Shown in pieces: positions 52,801 to 63,400 of a stretch of DNA of 64,000 bases. The stretch comes from Ptiloglossa arizonensis (Eukaryota; Arthropoda; Insecta; Hymenoptera; Colletidae). The stretch spans positions 868,001 to 932,000 of the forward strand of contig NC_135060.1 of the NCBI RefSeq assembly GCF_051014685.1. The letters run 5' to 3'. Each line of letters begins with the position of its first letter. The stretch's first letter is position 1. Under the pieces are notes generated by a model. The model had not been told where the DNA came from. It ran no database searches and worked only from the letters and a program-made list of their open reading frames with translations. The position numbers were made by a program, and so were the translations under genes.

Positions 52801-53543
52801 CGTATCTACATACTATACATCGTGGCAATTCCCTTCATCTGCTTATACATATTACGCATGCAATATCTGGGTATCGAAGTCGGTTGATCCCGGTAGGTTC
52901 TCTCCCTTGGCAGCGGCCCATACATCATACTTTCTTCTTTATTAAACTCATATTTTTCAAAAAGTCTCACCTCCGCTATCTGCCGCGGCCTCCTCTCGCT
53001 CGCAACTCGAAAATCAGCTCCGGGGAGAACGAAAAATTCATTTGACTCTCGAGGATAAGATGAATATGAAAATTGCTCCGCTGAAAGTGATTTACATTCG
53101 AACGTCACCGCGATGATATAACTAGAGACGACTGTCTTGCCATGAATAATTTATTTCACGCGAAAATGATACAAAAATATTCCATTGCTTCGCGATAAAA
53201 ATCATTTTTCGAATAGAAGTATTCAAAAATGAAGTACGACCATCTGCGATTTGTATCTTGACGTGTAAATTGTTGTCTATCCTTTTGCCGTCAGTCGCTC
53301 GGACATTCCTTCCAAGTATTTGTCACCTGACACATTTCGATTAGAATTATCCTTTTGCTGCAAAAGTGAAGCCAAATGTTCCTTGTTTCGATAGTAACTT
53401 TATCGCGGTTAGAAGTATCGAATTTAAAATTTCATCTGCCCATTTCGTCACTCTTCTGTGCTTCAAAAATGTGAAGGAAAATGCAATGTGCAAATTGTAC
53501 TTATTTTTCAACCTTTCGAGATTTGAAGAGTGTTCTCCTCCGT
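52801..53543. other. Non-coding; nothing recognised
   Basis: Only short overlapping frames. No repeat or RNA seen. Confidence 0.4.
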
Positions 53544-53632
53544 CCACGTAATCTAAACGTCAAAACTACGTATATCTATTCGTCGTAGACCACGTAATCT
53601 TTGACTTTAACGAGGGAAATATACGTAGTTTC
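53544..53632. repeat. Palindromic cluster with direct CCACGTAATCT pair
   Basis: CCACGTAATCT occurs at 53544 and again at 53590. AAACTACGTATAT (53563-53575) is the exact reverse complement of ATATACGTAGTTT (53619-53631). Direct and inverted elements are interleaved in under 90 bases. Function unknown. Confidence 0.75.
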
Positions 53633-55956
53633 GAACAAGTCGAATTGAAGTTTGTTAGATCCAGCGAATTTTCTTAACAGCGTTGAATTAATGTTAAATG
53701 AAGAAAAAGCGTTAGAAATCCAGGCCTCGCCGATGGGGAAATAGGAAGGTTAATCCTCGCCGAATATCTTAAGAGCGGAGCCTCGTCTGAAAAGCACATT
53801 CCGCGCGTTTGAACGGCAAGTTTTTCTCTCGCATCGTCAACTTTCCCCCCGAAAATATATATTCCCTGGTGGTTGGCTCGTAGCCGGAAACAAAGGAGGG
53901 AAGTCCTTTAACGAGTCGCGGTTGCGCCGCGCGGCGATTTGTCTCTTCGCGGGCAGAGAAGTTCGGCCACTTTCGTTCGACGCGTGCTGAAGAGATTGGC
54001 CGTTCTACGGGCATAAAGAAGAAAGCCACCCCCTTTAGCCTGCTTCCAGCAAACTAAACTCGCCGCCACCCTCTCCTCGTGACCCGAAACCGCAGCCGGT
54101 TATAAAGCATTCTTCCAGTTTATTAGACGGAGACTCGCGGGCTTCTTTTTATATTAAGCATGTGCATTATTAATGCACGGATATAACCGTAAAATGCTGA
54201 TGAAAAAAAGTTGCAGAGCCCCGCGGGCGTTTCTTCTTAAGGGGCGAGAGGGAGAGGGCAAAAAGAAAGCTCCCGTGAGATTGCTGTTTGACCGACTATT
54301 TCTTCGACAGTCCTGCTCGACACCGTGCAATCAAATTTGAGGTATAAATTCTTTCCGTCCTTTTGTATTCTCGTTCGGTATTCGCGGTCGTTATTATCGT
54401 GGTTTTTAAACGGTTGCGAAACGATGGAAAATAGTTCCACTTGTACTCGTACAATTTGTTTCATTCGTTCTTCGACGAAAATGTACGGTCGTTCAGCTTC
54501 CCCTTAAAATTCTTTGAGAAAATTTCACGCGATTTGTACACGATTGAAACACCTAACGACAACGGGTTCGGCAGTACGTTTCATCGAAGTATCAATACGT
54601 AACCGCGATGACCAACGAAGCGGTAACTTTCGTTTCGAGACGTAAAATAAAACTCGTACAGCAGTTTGAAACACAACGAATTCGAAGAATGTTTCTTTAT
54701 TCGGTAATTTCGAAGGTACGAAACGTTGGAACTTGTCCCAGAAATTCATCGACGGTGCCGGTGAACTTTTCCCTATTCTTCCGAATGTTTTGCTCGAACA
54801 ATAAACCAGATGGTACTCCCAGACGGATTCTCTTCTGCGTTCACCCTTCCCATCGAGTACGTATTGAATATTTCATCCGAAGATCTGTATTTTTCTTCGG
54901 GTGATTGTCATTCGAAGAGGTCCAGAAGCGACGGGGTGTGCTGGCAGGCTGGAGCAAAATCAATTATTCATCCGAATTGGTCGGGAAAAAGTCCTAATTA
55001 TCCAGGGCAAATACAAGCTTAATACACGGAGAGAAGTGTACCTCCCCGGCCCTCCCCGCCCCTCCGCCTCCTTTCCGCCCATCCATAGAGCCCTCCATCG
55101 GTTGGTACTCGCCTCGCAGTCGGTCTTCAGGTTTCCTTCTTACCGTGAATAACCATTTGTATTTCCAATTAGCTTTGCTAATAAGAAGACGGAGGCATTG
55201 CCGTAGTTAAAAAAATGTATAACCTCATCCAGCCACTGGGGAAATAAAGAAAAGCGCCGCTCCGGTATGACAATACCGGCGGGTCGAGCGGGGTTATACG
55301 GGCTGAACTACAATTAAAAATCCTCGCTTCACCCTCGCTTAACCCTGCTTCCTCCTTATGCCGTATTAACGACCGGGACGTGCAGGGAGGGGACACGAAA
55401 CATCCTACCAAACATCGAGGCTTTTTTTGCCAATTTTATGTTTGACCCCATCGCCGTCCCGTCCTTGTCCTCTTCCACTGTCTGCCTGTCTGTTTCTCCG
55501 ATCTCCCTACTCTGTCTTTATTTCTCGTTCAACGGCTCGTTTCTTTGTGCCGATTACGGTGATCACTTTGTCCGACTGTACGACCCGGCCTCTTACGCCG
55601 ATCCCTTCGGACGAACGACATTTTTTAACGGAAGATCGAACGACAGACTCGATATCGTACAAAACGTCCGACGGTTGCGTTCCAATTGAACGTCGTACAG
55701 CTACAAAATCGTTCGTATATCGACTTCCAAAGTTTCAAGCCCGATGGAGCTCTTCCTCGTAGTTTCATTTTTTATAATTTTAGTACATACACATGTTTAG
55801 TACACGTACATAGTAAATCGTTCGACGGATCGCACGTAGGTTGCAAACATTTTAGAAATAATTACTCTTAAATATTTTATTTACAATTCTTTGAAATCAA
55901 TGTGTATAATATCGATTACGATACAAAACAAATAATCCCGATATAAATCGTTTCTT
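53633..55956. other. Non-coding; no supported gene
   Basis: A C-rich patch at 55040-55090 and a pyrimidine tract at 55430-55500. An 83-codon ATG frame at 55438-55689 overlaps a 111-codon frame in another phase. Neither has a recognisable domain. Confidence 0.4.
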
Positions 55957-55962
55957 TTTATT
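55957..55962 (-). terminator. Possible poly(A) signal for the minus-strand candidate
   Basis: The minus strand reads AATAAA here, 82 bases beyond the stop at 56044. In AT-rich sequence this hexamer is common, so it supports the candidate gene only weakly. Confidence 0.25.
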
Positions 55963-56043
55963 TCGTATCTCTCCCGGAAATATATGCCTCGTATTTGTTA
56001 CGAAAGTTCTCGTCGCGACATTTCTTGAACAATGTATTCGCAT

Positions 56044-56385
56044 TTAAGTAGCCCACTCTATAATACGTTCATCGATACACGTTTCGGTGGATAATCGGGA
56101 GAAGTGTCGGTGAATGTTTCGAATTACATCGCGCTGTAGAAAAACGTTAACTCCTATAGGTAATCCACATTGGTCGATCGTAGATCGGATTCCGTTGAAG
56201 TCTGGCCTGTGTTTGCAAACTTGGATTTGTGTGCGGCAACTCCGCGAAGCGTCCTTTGTCGTGCCGACCGTCAAACTCGGCCGGAGGTCGACTAAACAGT
56301 GTTTCTTCTCAGTTACGGTCGACGCGTTGTGAAATGTGTGTGCCGAGGTAACGTGGATAACGTAAAGCACCAAAATCCAATTCAT
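56044..56385 (-). CDS. Candidate small secreted cysteine-containing protein, 113 aa
   Basis: Not a family I recognise. A minus-strand ORF starts at ATG 56385 with context ACACCATGA (A at -3), a good animal start. Residues 1-16 (MNWILVLYVIHVTSAH) look like a cleavable signal peptide: short polar start, hydrophobic core, then TSA before a likely cut. The remainder is hydrophilic with Cys at 30, 50, 57, 73 and 103 and one N-x-S/T site (NAS, 20-22). It stops at TAA 56044-56046, and AATAAA follows 82 bases downstream. The frame is open a further 28 codons upstream of the ATG without another ATG. An odd number of cysteines is unusual for a disulfide-rich secreted peptide. A spliced C-terminus, or a chance ORF, is quite possible; ORFs of this length occur by chance several times in this window. 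Confidence 0.35.
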   Translation of the reverse strand: MNWILVLYVIHVTSAHTFHNASTVTEKKHCLVDLRPSLTVGTTKDASRSCRTQIQVCKHRPDFNGIRSTIDQCGLPIGVNVFLQRDVIRNIHRHFSRLSTETCIDERIIEWAT

Positions 56386-57649
56386 GGTGTCGATCGAGGA
56401 GGTGTGTGAATATTCATCCGGGGAATAAGGATCTCTGTGCTCCGATACACGTAGGTGTGTTGCATTCAACGCGCTGGTTAAGTACAGTTTCCCCGTGTCT
56501 TTGTGTAGATTCGTGTCGGCTCACTTTAAAACGGTAATTCGATAGATCTAGCGATCAAATTTACAGCGAAATACGTTATTCGGTGTATTCGTTGTTAAGA
56601 ATAATCGACACTCGTTCATTCATAAGGAACGTCCTGCACGCGTGTACTTCCATTATTGACTTTTTTTTGTTACAACAATCAGAATTTCTACGAACAGACT
56701 ATTTTGTTGTTTAACGTGCAATATTCGACGCAATATTTGTACAATACAGTTACGTTCAAGTAGAATTTATATTCTTTTCCAATATTACTAGAAATAAATA
56801 ATATACGAGATTGCATATGGTTAGAGTTGGTTCGCATTGACTTGCTTAAATTATTAATAATTGATTAAATTTAACCACTTGACCGACGTTTTCCAAAGAG
56901 GAATGTATCGTTTGAATGCAAATGATATATTTTACCTTTTCCGAATATATGTACATACGTATCACGAAGTTTCTTATTTTAAATTCCGGAGGGGAAATAA
57001 ACAGAGATCTGTTCTCGTAAGGTAGCGATGACAGGAAGGTTCGGGTCAATGTCTCGGTTATTATTGATTCTCTCGAATATTTGTATACCAGGTGTCCCAT
57101 TTTGATCTATACGCACTATTATCTCTCGAACTATTCGTTACCTGAAAAAAGGGTCGGTCGATTGTTTATTTGTGATATGTGCATTAAGAGGAAATGCCTC
57201 GAAGACTGAAAAACGATCATACTTCAAAGGATATTTCTGGATATTCGTAGATGGCTGCCAAAAAATATCAGGATAAGTTTCGAAGAGATAGAACTATCGG
57301 TCAGAGAGAGTACAAACCATCGATACTTGAAACTTCCTTGAAACAAAATAAGTTATATTTGAAACAGTTTTTAAAATAACGAATACTTCGGCAAATAATT
57401 TCATCTCTAGATTAAAATGAGACATAAAATAAACAATACCTTCAAATTTGATTTTTAATATTTTGAGATATTAATACTTTCGTCGTAAAAGCAACCGGTA
57501 AGATGTATACACAGCTACGTTTCAAATTTTATTGCAATTGCTTCGGTCACTTTTTCGGATGTATTTTGTTTTAATCTCAGCTACCATCGATTCTACCGAA
57601 AGTTTTCCAGAACAAAATGTTTCCATATTTAATTTACAACTTTTCTTAC
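56386..57649. other. AT-rich spacer between the two candidate genes
   Basis: No coding frame. A GGTGTCCCATTTT word at 57091 is the kind of sequence found at the ends of many hymenopteran dispersed repeats and may mark the left limit of an element whose right part is at 57650-57885. Confidence 0.4.
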
Positions 57650-57885
57650 GTACGCTTCTGCTGTAAGAGCAACAGCAAGATATTGTGCATAACCTTTTTG
57701 TGGGTGGCACTAAAAATTCCCCTCGGGGCAAGAATGTTGCGATGTTACGCAGCTTATATTTTAAGTCGGACTACCCTATGGACACGTTCCAAGTTCCATC
57801 GCGATCCCTTCCAGGCGTTTCCTCGTGATGCGGTAACAAACTCACTGACACAACCGAGTTTTATTTGTATAGATCGCTACAAAAT
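57650..57885 (+). mobile_element. Decayed transposable-element 3'-end-like sequence
   Basis: AAATTCCCCTCGGGGCAAG (about 57713-57731) is followed by CCAAGTTCCATCGCGATCCC, GGCGTTTCCTCGTGATGCGG, TAACAAACTCACTGACACA and TTTTATTTGTATAGAT. This order matches the well-known 'CAAGTTTCATCGAAATCGGTT...CGTGATGCGTAACAGACAGACA...TTTATATAGAT' style at the 3' end of many insect non-LTR elements. There is no reverse transcriptase frame. Class assignment is tentative. Confidence 0.45.
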
Positions 57886-58590
57886 TCATTGCACCTAGAC
57901 AACACGAATCCAGTAGCAGATCGTGCATTTGAGAGGCTCGAGCCTTGAACAAAGTTCGAAGACCCCACGTGACATTTTATAATATTAACGTTTAAATGAA
58001 TAAATACCAGGCACGAATTTTAATAAGGAAACTGGATTAAAGTTAAGAGTACCGATCAATAGAGTAGAAATATATAAAATATATATTATCTTTACGGTGA
58101 TACTTTTCTACTTTTTGAAGCAGAATATTTATTAATAATATTTATTAAAAACCGTTGTTGAGGAATTATTTAAATAGAGTTGGCCGACCCTATTTCTTAA
58201 ACAATTTTATACAAGTAACTCCCTGGTGCGAGTCGAAGCTTTAAAATGAAATGAAAACTTTTTCACCGGTTGAAGAAGGAAGGGGGGATGTGGGGTCCAA
58301 GACGTACGTCTCCATTGTCTGTGCGATAATCTATCATTGCGTAAATCGTTTTTTATATACAGCAAGTTGATTAAATAGTTAAGTAGAGCCCATCGGAGAA
58401 TTCGAGAAATTTTGCACGTTTTGGAGACATTTTAATTAATTACCGGTAAAGTAATCGATTCTTGTCGAAGATAGATACAAAATTTTGCACCACTATTTTT
58501 TACAATCCACTATAGTTTTACAATTAAAAATTCGTAAAATGCAAACAGTTTCTTACAAAACCGGGCTAATTGCAATAATAATACATGCAA
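57886..58590. other. AT-rich spacer upstream of the zinc-finger gene
   Basis: Contains an AATATTTATTAATAATATTT near-palindromic AT segment at about 58124-58146 and no coding frame. Any promoter of the zinc-finger gene could be here, but I could not identify core elements with confidence. Confidence 0.4.
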
Positions 58591-58627
58591 ATTCTTTCTA
58601 GGTCGCGTTACGTCGTATTGAATAAAA
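58591..58627 (+). promoter_or_regulatory. Possible 3' splice site and 5' UTR just upstream of the zinc-finger start codon
   Basis: A short pyrimidine stretch ending in TAG at 58599-58601 could be the acceptor of an upstream non-coding exon. The remaining 26 bases before the ATG contain an in-frame stop, so they would be 5' UTR. No upstream exon or promoter could be identified. An unspliced leader is equally possible. Confidence 0.3.
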
Positions 58628-60327
58628 ATGAGAGTGAAAACAATACCGAGGCAGCGAATAGTTCAAGACAAAAATGTCGAACCCGTGTCCGAAATTATCG
58701 TTGATAAATTTGAAAAATGGAAACGTTCGTCTTCGAGCAACGGGAAAAAAGGAAGACTAAACGGTGCGGAATGTAATAATACATCAAATGCATCGAATAA
58801 ATGCACAGCTGGCAATTTCGAAGTAAAGGAATCGAAAAATTCCGATGTAAACAACGAGGAAGAGAAAGAAACGTTGGATGATACTACGGAAGCATTAGAC
58901 CTGACTGTTAAACACAAGGTACGGATACGTGACAGCATTTGAGTATTCGTATGTGTCGCGTAAACCATTCATATTAATTCTGTAATTCCATTCACAATAA
59001 TATTGGTCAAACTCACGGCGAAAACATAAACAGATGCGAAGAAATGCCATTCGTTCGAATTTATTGACACGTTGAGTGTTGTATGAGATTTTAATATGTT
59101 TCAGATTACACAGTTTTAGGGTGGATTATTCTGTACCCGTGTTCGAATTATTATGTAACGTAGGAACATTCGTTGCTTCGATCGTGCACTATTTTATAGT
59201 ATTCGTACCATATTTGTATCGTTTAAAAATTGACATTAGGGTTCATTTGTGGTAAATACGTCAAGAGACGTATTTGATAAAAATGTTTTACGCGTTTATT
59301 AAAAGACCACACTTTAAACAATATTTATGTAAATTTTCATAAAAAACTATGGATGTATACATCTTTAAATTTTTCGACTCTGTATTTCTACATTATTAAA
59401 ATCTTTTCCAGACCGAGATAACGCAAAAAGAAACATGGAGTCGCTGCTCGATAGCTGGTCTATCATCGAGTGGCGAAAATTCTGATTCACTTTCGGATGA
59501 GGATTCAAACGCGAGTAATTACAGTGACGACAACAACAATGTAAACTCGGATTGCAATTAATTCCTATATTTTCTTTTTATTGTATGCACACGTAATTTA
59601 TCACGGTCTCACGTATCTCCGTATATTTCAGGTCTATTTGTCGAAAGCAAGTGAAGTGCATTGCTGCTGTCTGGCCGGACCTTCGAGCGAGGATCATTCG
59701 AAATCGTACGCGGATGGTAATTTCGTCCACGATGATCACACTCGGCCGGAAGTTGTTAATTTATGCAAGAAGGATCGACACGAAGACGACACCTCGAATC
59801 CTGGTGGAGGATCCGATAACAAACTAAACGATACTCTGCTTTATAAATTTCTAACGGATCCGACATTTGTCGACAACATACACAAGCACAAAGAATTGAA
59901 GAGGTACAAGTGTCAGTTTTGTAAACAGGAGTTTGTCAACAGCGACGAACTGGCCGACCACATGGACGTGAAGAAGGACGCGTCGAACCAGGTTATCTGC
60001 TGCGCGTGCAAGAAAACGTTCGCGCAGAAACGGTACCTGCGGTACCATCAGAAATGTCATTCAGAGAGGACCAAATATACTTGCGACATCTGCACGAAGA
60101 AATACACCAGGTTGGACAACCTAACCAGGCACAGCACGGTCCACGTGAACCCGAACAAATTCTCGTGCATGTACTGCCAAAAAGCGTTCGCGCGGAAAGA
60201 TCTGTTGAACAAGCATCTGAAATGTCACAACAACAAACATCGGTTTTTCTGCGAAACGTGCCAAAAATACTTCAAGGGTCCCCTTACGCTGGACAATCAT
60301 AAGAAAATTCTCCATTCAACCACGTAG
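58628..60327 (+). CDS. C2H2 zinc-finger protein, three coding exons, 371 aa
   Basis: Probable nuclear DNA-binding transcription factor. Coding exons are 58628-58918, 59412-59540 and 59632-60327 (stop TAG). Both introns are GT-AG and fall between codons, so 97, 43 and 231 codons join in frame. The ATG is the first after an in-frame TGA at 58619. Residues 1-97 are charged and Asn/Ser-rich and end in ALDLTVK (89-95), which resembles the PxDLS motif that recruits the CtBP corepressor. Residues 98-140 are Ser/Asp-rich and acidic. Fingers: ZF1 C234/C237/H250 with no second His; ZF2 C263/C266/H279/H283; ZF3 C291/C294/H307/H311; ZF4 C319/C322/H335/H339; ZF5 C347/C350/H363/H368. Linkers are not the canonical TGEKP. 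The family is certain from the Cys/His spacing. Target, orthologue and corepressor role are unknown; I do not recognise a named gene. Confidence 0.93.
58919..59411 (+). other. Intron 1 of the zinc-finger gene (493 bp)
   Basis: Begins GTACGG after the AAG lysine codon and ends with a pyrimidine-rich TTTTCCAG. It is AT-rich compared with the exons. Read-through would add only seven residues before a TGA, giving a 104-residue product without zinc fingers. No repeat or second gene is visible inside it. Confidence 0.85.
59541..59631 (+). other. Intron 2 of the zinc-finger gene (91 bp)
   Basis: Begins GTAAAC and ends ATTTCAG. It is T-rich and typical of a short insect intron. The frame stays open for six codons into the intron and then meets TAA, so retention would give a 146-residue protein with the acidic N-terminus but no fingers. 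Splicing is supported by the frame being preserved exactly and by the continuous acidic-to-finger architecture. Confidence 0.85.
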
Positions 60328-60390
60328 ACGGATTTTAAACCGTGGACATTGTATTTTTGAAGAAAATAGTAGCTATAGTGCAAAGTTGAA

Positions 60391-60498
60391 AAGATTACCT
60401 GTGATGGAAATTTTTGAGAAACAATAAATAGCATTGTCATGCTGGAAAGATTGCCTCTGGAGGGAATTTTTGAGAAATCACTAATGGCATTATTACAG
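60391..60498 (+). repeat. Two-copy tandem duplication in the zinc-finger 3' UTR or flank
   Basis: Two imperfect units of about 55 bases (60391-60446 and 60447-60498) share AAGATT-CCT, GGAATTTTTGAGAAA and GGCATT/AGCATT blocks in the same order. The first contains AATAAA. The second has ATCACTAATGG at the corresponding place. Confidence 0.7.
60423..60428 (+). terminator. Poly(A) signal of the zinc-finger gene
   Basis: A canonical AATAAA lies 96 bases after the TAG stop on the same strand. It sits inside the first unit of a local two-copy duplication. The second unit has lost the hexamer. Confidence 0.65.
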
Positions 60499-63400
60499 TC
60501 TCTCGTATTTTGAATACAGCTCTGAGGTAATATTTACAGCTCGTTTCGATACATATGGTGCTGTACGTGAAACGTGTTTTGTCCAATGTTAACCGGATTT
60601 TTAACATTATTCGTTCAATCGCTGTCTGCGTAAATTTTCCGATCATCCGATATATAAAAGTTCTACAATCAACGATAAAACGATAAACAAAGATGTCGAT
60701 TGAACATCTTTCGTTCGATGCAAGAAAGTGCAACGGACAGCTCGACGGATCGTATATAAACAACTTTGTATCGGATTTTGGAATAATTTTTTGAAATCGT
60801 TTTACAACAATCTGTATAAGAAATATACATACAATGTACATTGTACACAGTCTGCGACAAAAGTGAACTGGAGGAACTAAGCATGCTTTTTTTGGAAGGA
60901 AGTTTCTCATCGACTCGTCCGATACAAAAACGTGCAATTTTCATCGACAAATATACAAAATTTGAAACAAACCAACCCCGGTATGATTCCATATTCCCCG
61001 AAACTATCGAAACCGATAATCGAGAACGATTTCGTCGAATCGTTTTTTAAACGGTAAACTTGTAAGCCATCGGCAGCCACGCGACCCATTCGTCGAGAAA
61101 GCGGTGAAACGCTACAAGAAAACTCTTTTACTCGAAAGGTCTCGCATGGTCTCGAGAAGTTTCTCTCTTTTTCCCTGGTTCGTTCCGAAATTCCTGCCGT
61201 TCCTCGTTCGCGGTTGCTCCTCGTAATTTCTCCTTTCCCTCGGTCTTCCATTCGAGGTCTAAAACATAATCCGTTTCTTCCGTTCCGCGTCTCACCCCGG
61301 CTACTTGGCGAAAAAAGCGAGCACTCTCTTTGTTTCGGTTCAAAGGGTGCAGCGCCGTCGCAATAAGGAGCACTTTGAAAATCCAACGTATTACCATGGC
61401 ACATCCAATCGCTAAATAGAACAACCATGAAGGTTGACCCACCGCGTTCCTTGGGCCACCATTTTCGTATTTTTTCTTGACAGGCTTCATCCATCCCCAG
61501 CCCGGTTCTCAGCGTCCCGAGCGTTTTTTCCGTCTTCTCCCCGTTACACGCTCTCTCTCTCGGTCCCGGTTTAATGCAATTAAGTCGAGCGTTAAAATAT
61601 CGTTCTTAATTCGCCGGCGGCATCTTTTGTTTCCTCTGTGGTTTAGCGCGAGCATTTCGCGGTAGTTCCTCATCCCCCGTGCCGTGCTTTTCGACTCTTT
61701 CCACCCTTTTCAAGTGCGGTTCGTTTTTTTTCCGTAAGAGGTGCACGCACGTCGGGCATACACGTTACAAGATAAAGCTTCTTTCCCCGAGTTTTTAATT
61801 ATTTCTCAACTCACCACACCGTTTCTTGTTATCGAGCGTAACTGTGTTTTTCAGTTGTTCATCTCGCGCGTTCAGTGCCGGGGATTCTGTTCGTTTCTCT
61901 TGAGCGTTAATCCTCTTCAAGCAAAGGCATTGTATCGCCGTGGTATACACTTTGCGGTACTTTCAGTCATAGAACGTTATTCAGTTACAGCTGTCAGGGC
62001 GGTATGTACCTATTGCACGCGTTAGTCGAATTTACCGACACCCTAACGACCCTGTACAACGGGACAATTTCGTATTTGAAAGTTTTCCAATCTTTTTCAC
62101 GGAACGATACTCCGTATTTAGATTTCGTTTCCTAGTTTACCGTTCCGCGGAAAAAGTTAGGTAACTCGGGAATTCAGGAAATTTTGAAACATTGCGCGTG
62201 GGTGGCGTAGTTCGTAATACAAAACCGTTTTTCATCGGTGCTATAATACGGTCCGAGGGTGGGAAATCGCCCCTTGAAAAACATACAGATTCTCATTTTT
62301 CGCGAATCTGTGAAAAGGTATTACGGAGGAGTAGTTCTGCGTAACGAATAAAAAGTCAACTCTAAGGTTTGATGCTGGGAATAAGTTGGAAAGCCTGGAT
62401 TTTTCGAGAACTATTTGTACGTAAAGTTTTGTCGATACAAAATGCGAAAGGATTCAAATTAAAGACATTCGTATTTCGAATTTTAAGCGTTTACAAATAC
62501 AGACTGCACCCATATTTTGCTTCTAGTTTTTCCCCCTATACGCTATTAGGATAGAGACTGTACGTACATTCTGCTTTTACTTTTTTCTTTCTACGCGTCG
62601 ATCATTTCGTCCGTCACGTTCCGGCAACGCGAAGGATTTTCGACAACTTTTTCTCAAGTCGCATGGCGAAAAAACGTAGAAATATCGAAGGAAAACAAAC
62701 CAAGAGCCTAGGAACTGCCGAAGCTTTCCAGGACGCTCGTTCTTTTTCGTCGGCGACTCTTTTCTAGACTCTTGCTGTATTCGAGCGCGTCCCTTTGATC
62801 CACTTATTCGGCCAGCGTGTATCGCAGACCCGACCGAAAATGTAACAAAGTTTCTTCCGTTCTTCCTTTGCGCTTTTGACCACTGCCGTCCTTTTGACAA
62901 TTACATACCGAGCAGGATTCTTGAATATTCCTCGGGCATTCCGTGATTAGTGAAATTGCGTTGGAAAAATTTTCCAGAAATTTCGGCATCCTGGATTGAG
63001 CAAATTTTTACGAAACAACGCAGCACGTGCTTTACGAACGGTTTATAAATTCGCGTACGAATTAATTTTTCGTAGCCAGGAATAAAGCAAATTAGCATAC
63101 GTGCGCAGAACTGAGTCAGGTAATCAGATTTTCCCGAGATACGTATACGGTATACCTTGATCCTCGCAATATCGTTAATTCGAACGATCCCGAACGAAAC
63201 GACGTCTTGGATCCAAACAGACCCATTGTTTGACCTTGTTCGCAGAAATGTATCGTGTCATCGAGTGGTTCGAGGTGGGATTCGCGTTACAACGAACCTC
63301 TGGACGTCTAAAATTGGACATTTTACACGCGTCTCCTGTAACCTCGCCACCCGTTGTTCCTTAATCTCTTCTTGCAGCGAAATTTAAAGCATTATACTAC

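Noticed and set aside
55438..55689. 83-codon ATG ORF with a hydrophobic stretch
   Set aside because: It overlaps another frame in a C/T-rich tract and has no further support.
60907..61494. 195-codon minus-strand frame with an ATG
   Set aside because: A second 120-codon frame overlaps it, no domain is recognised, and the length is compatible with chance in a 64-kb window.
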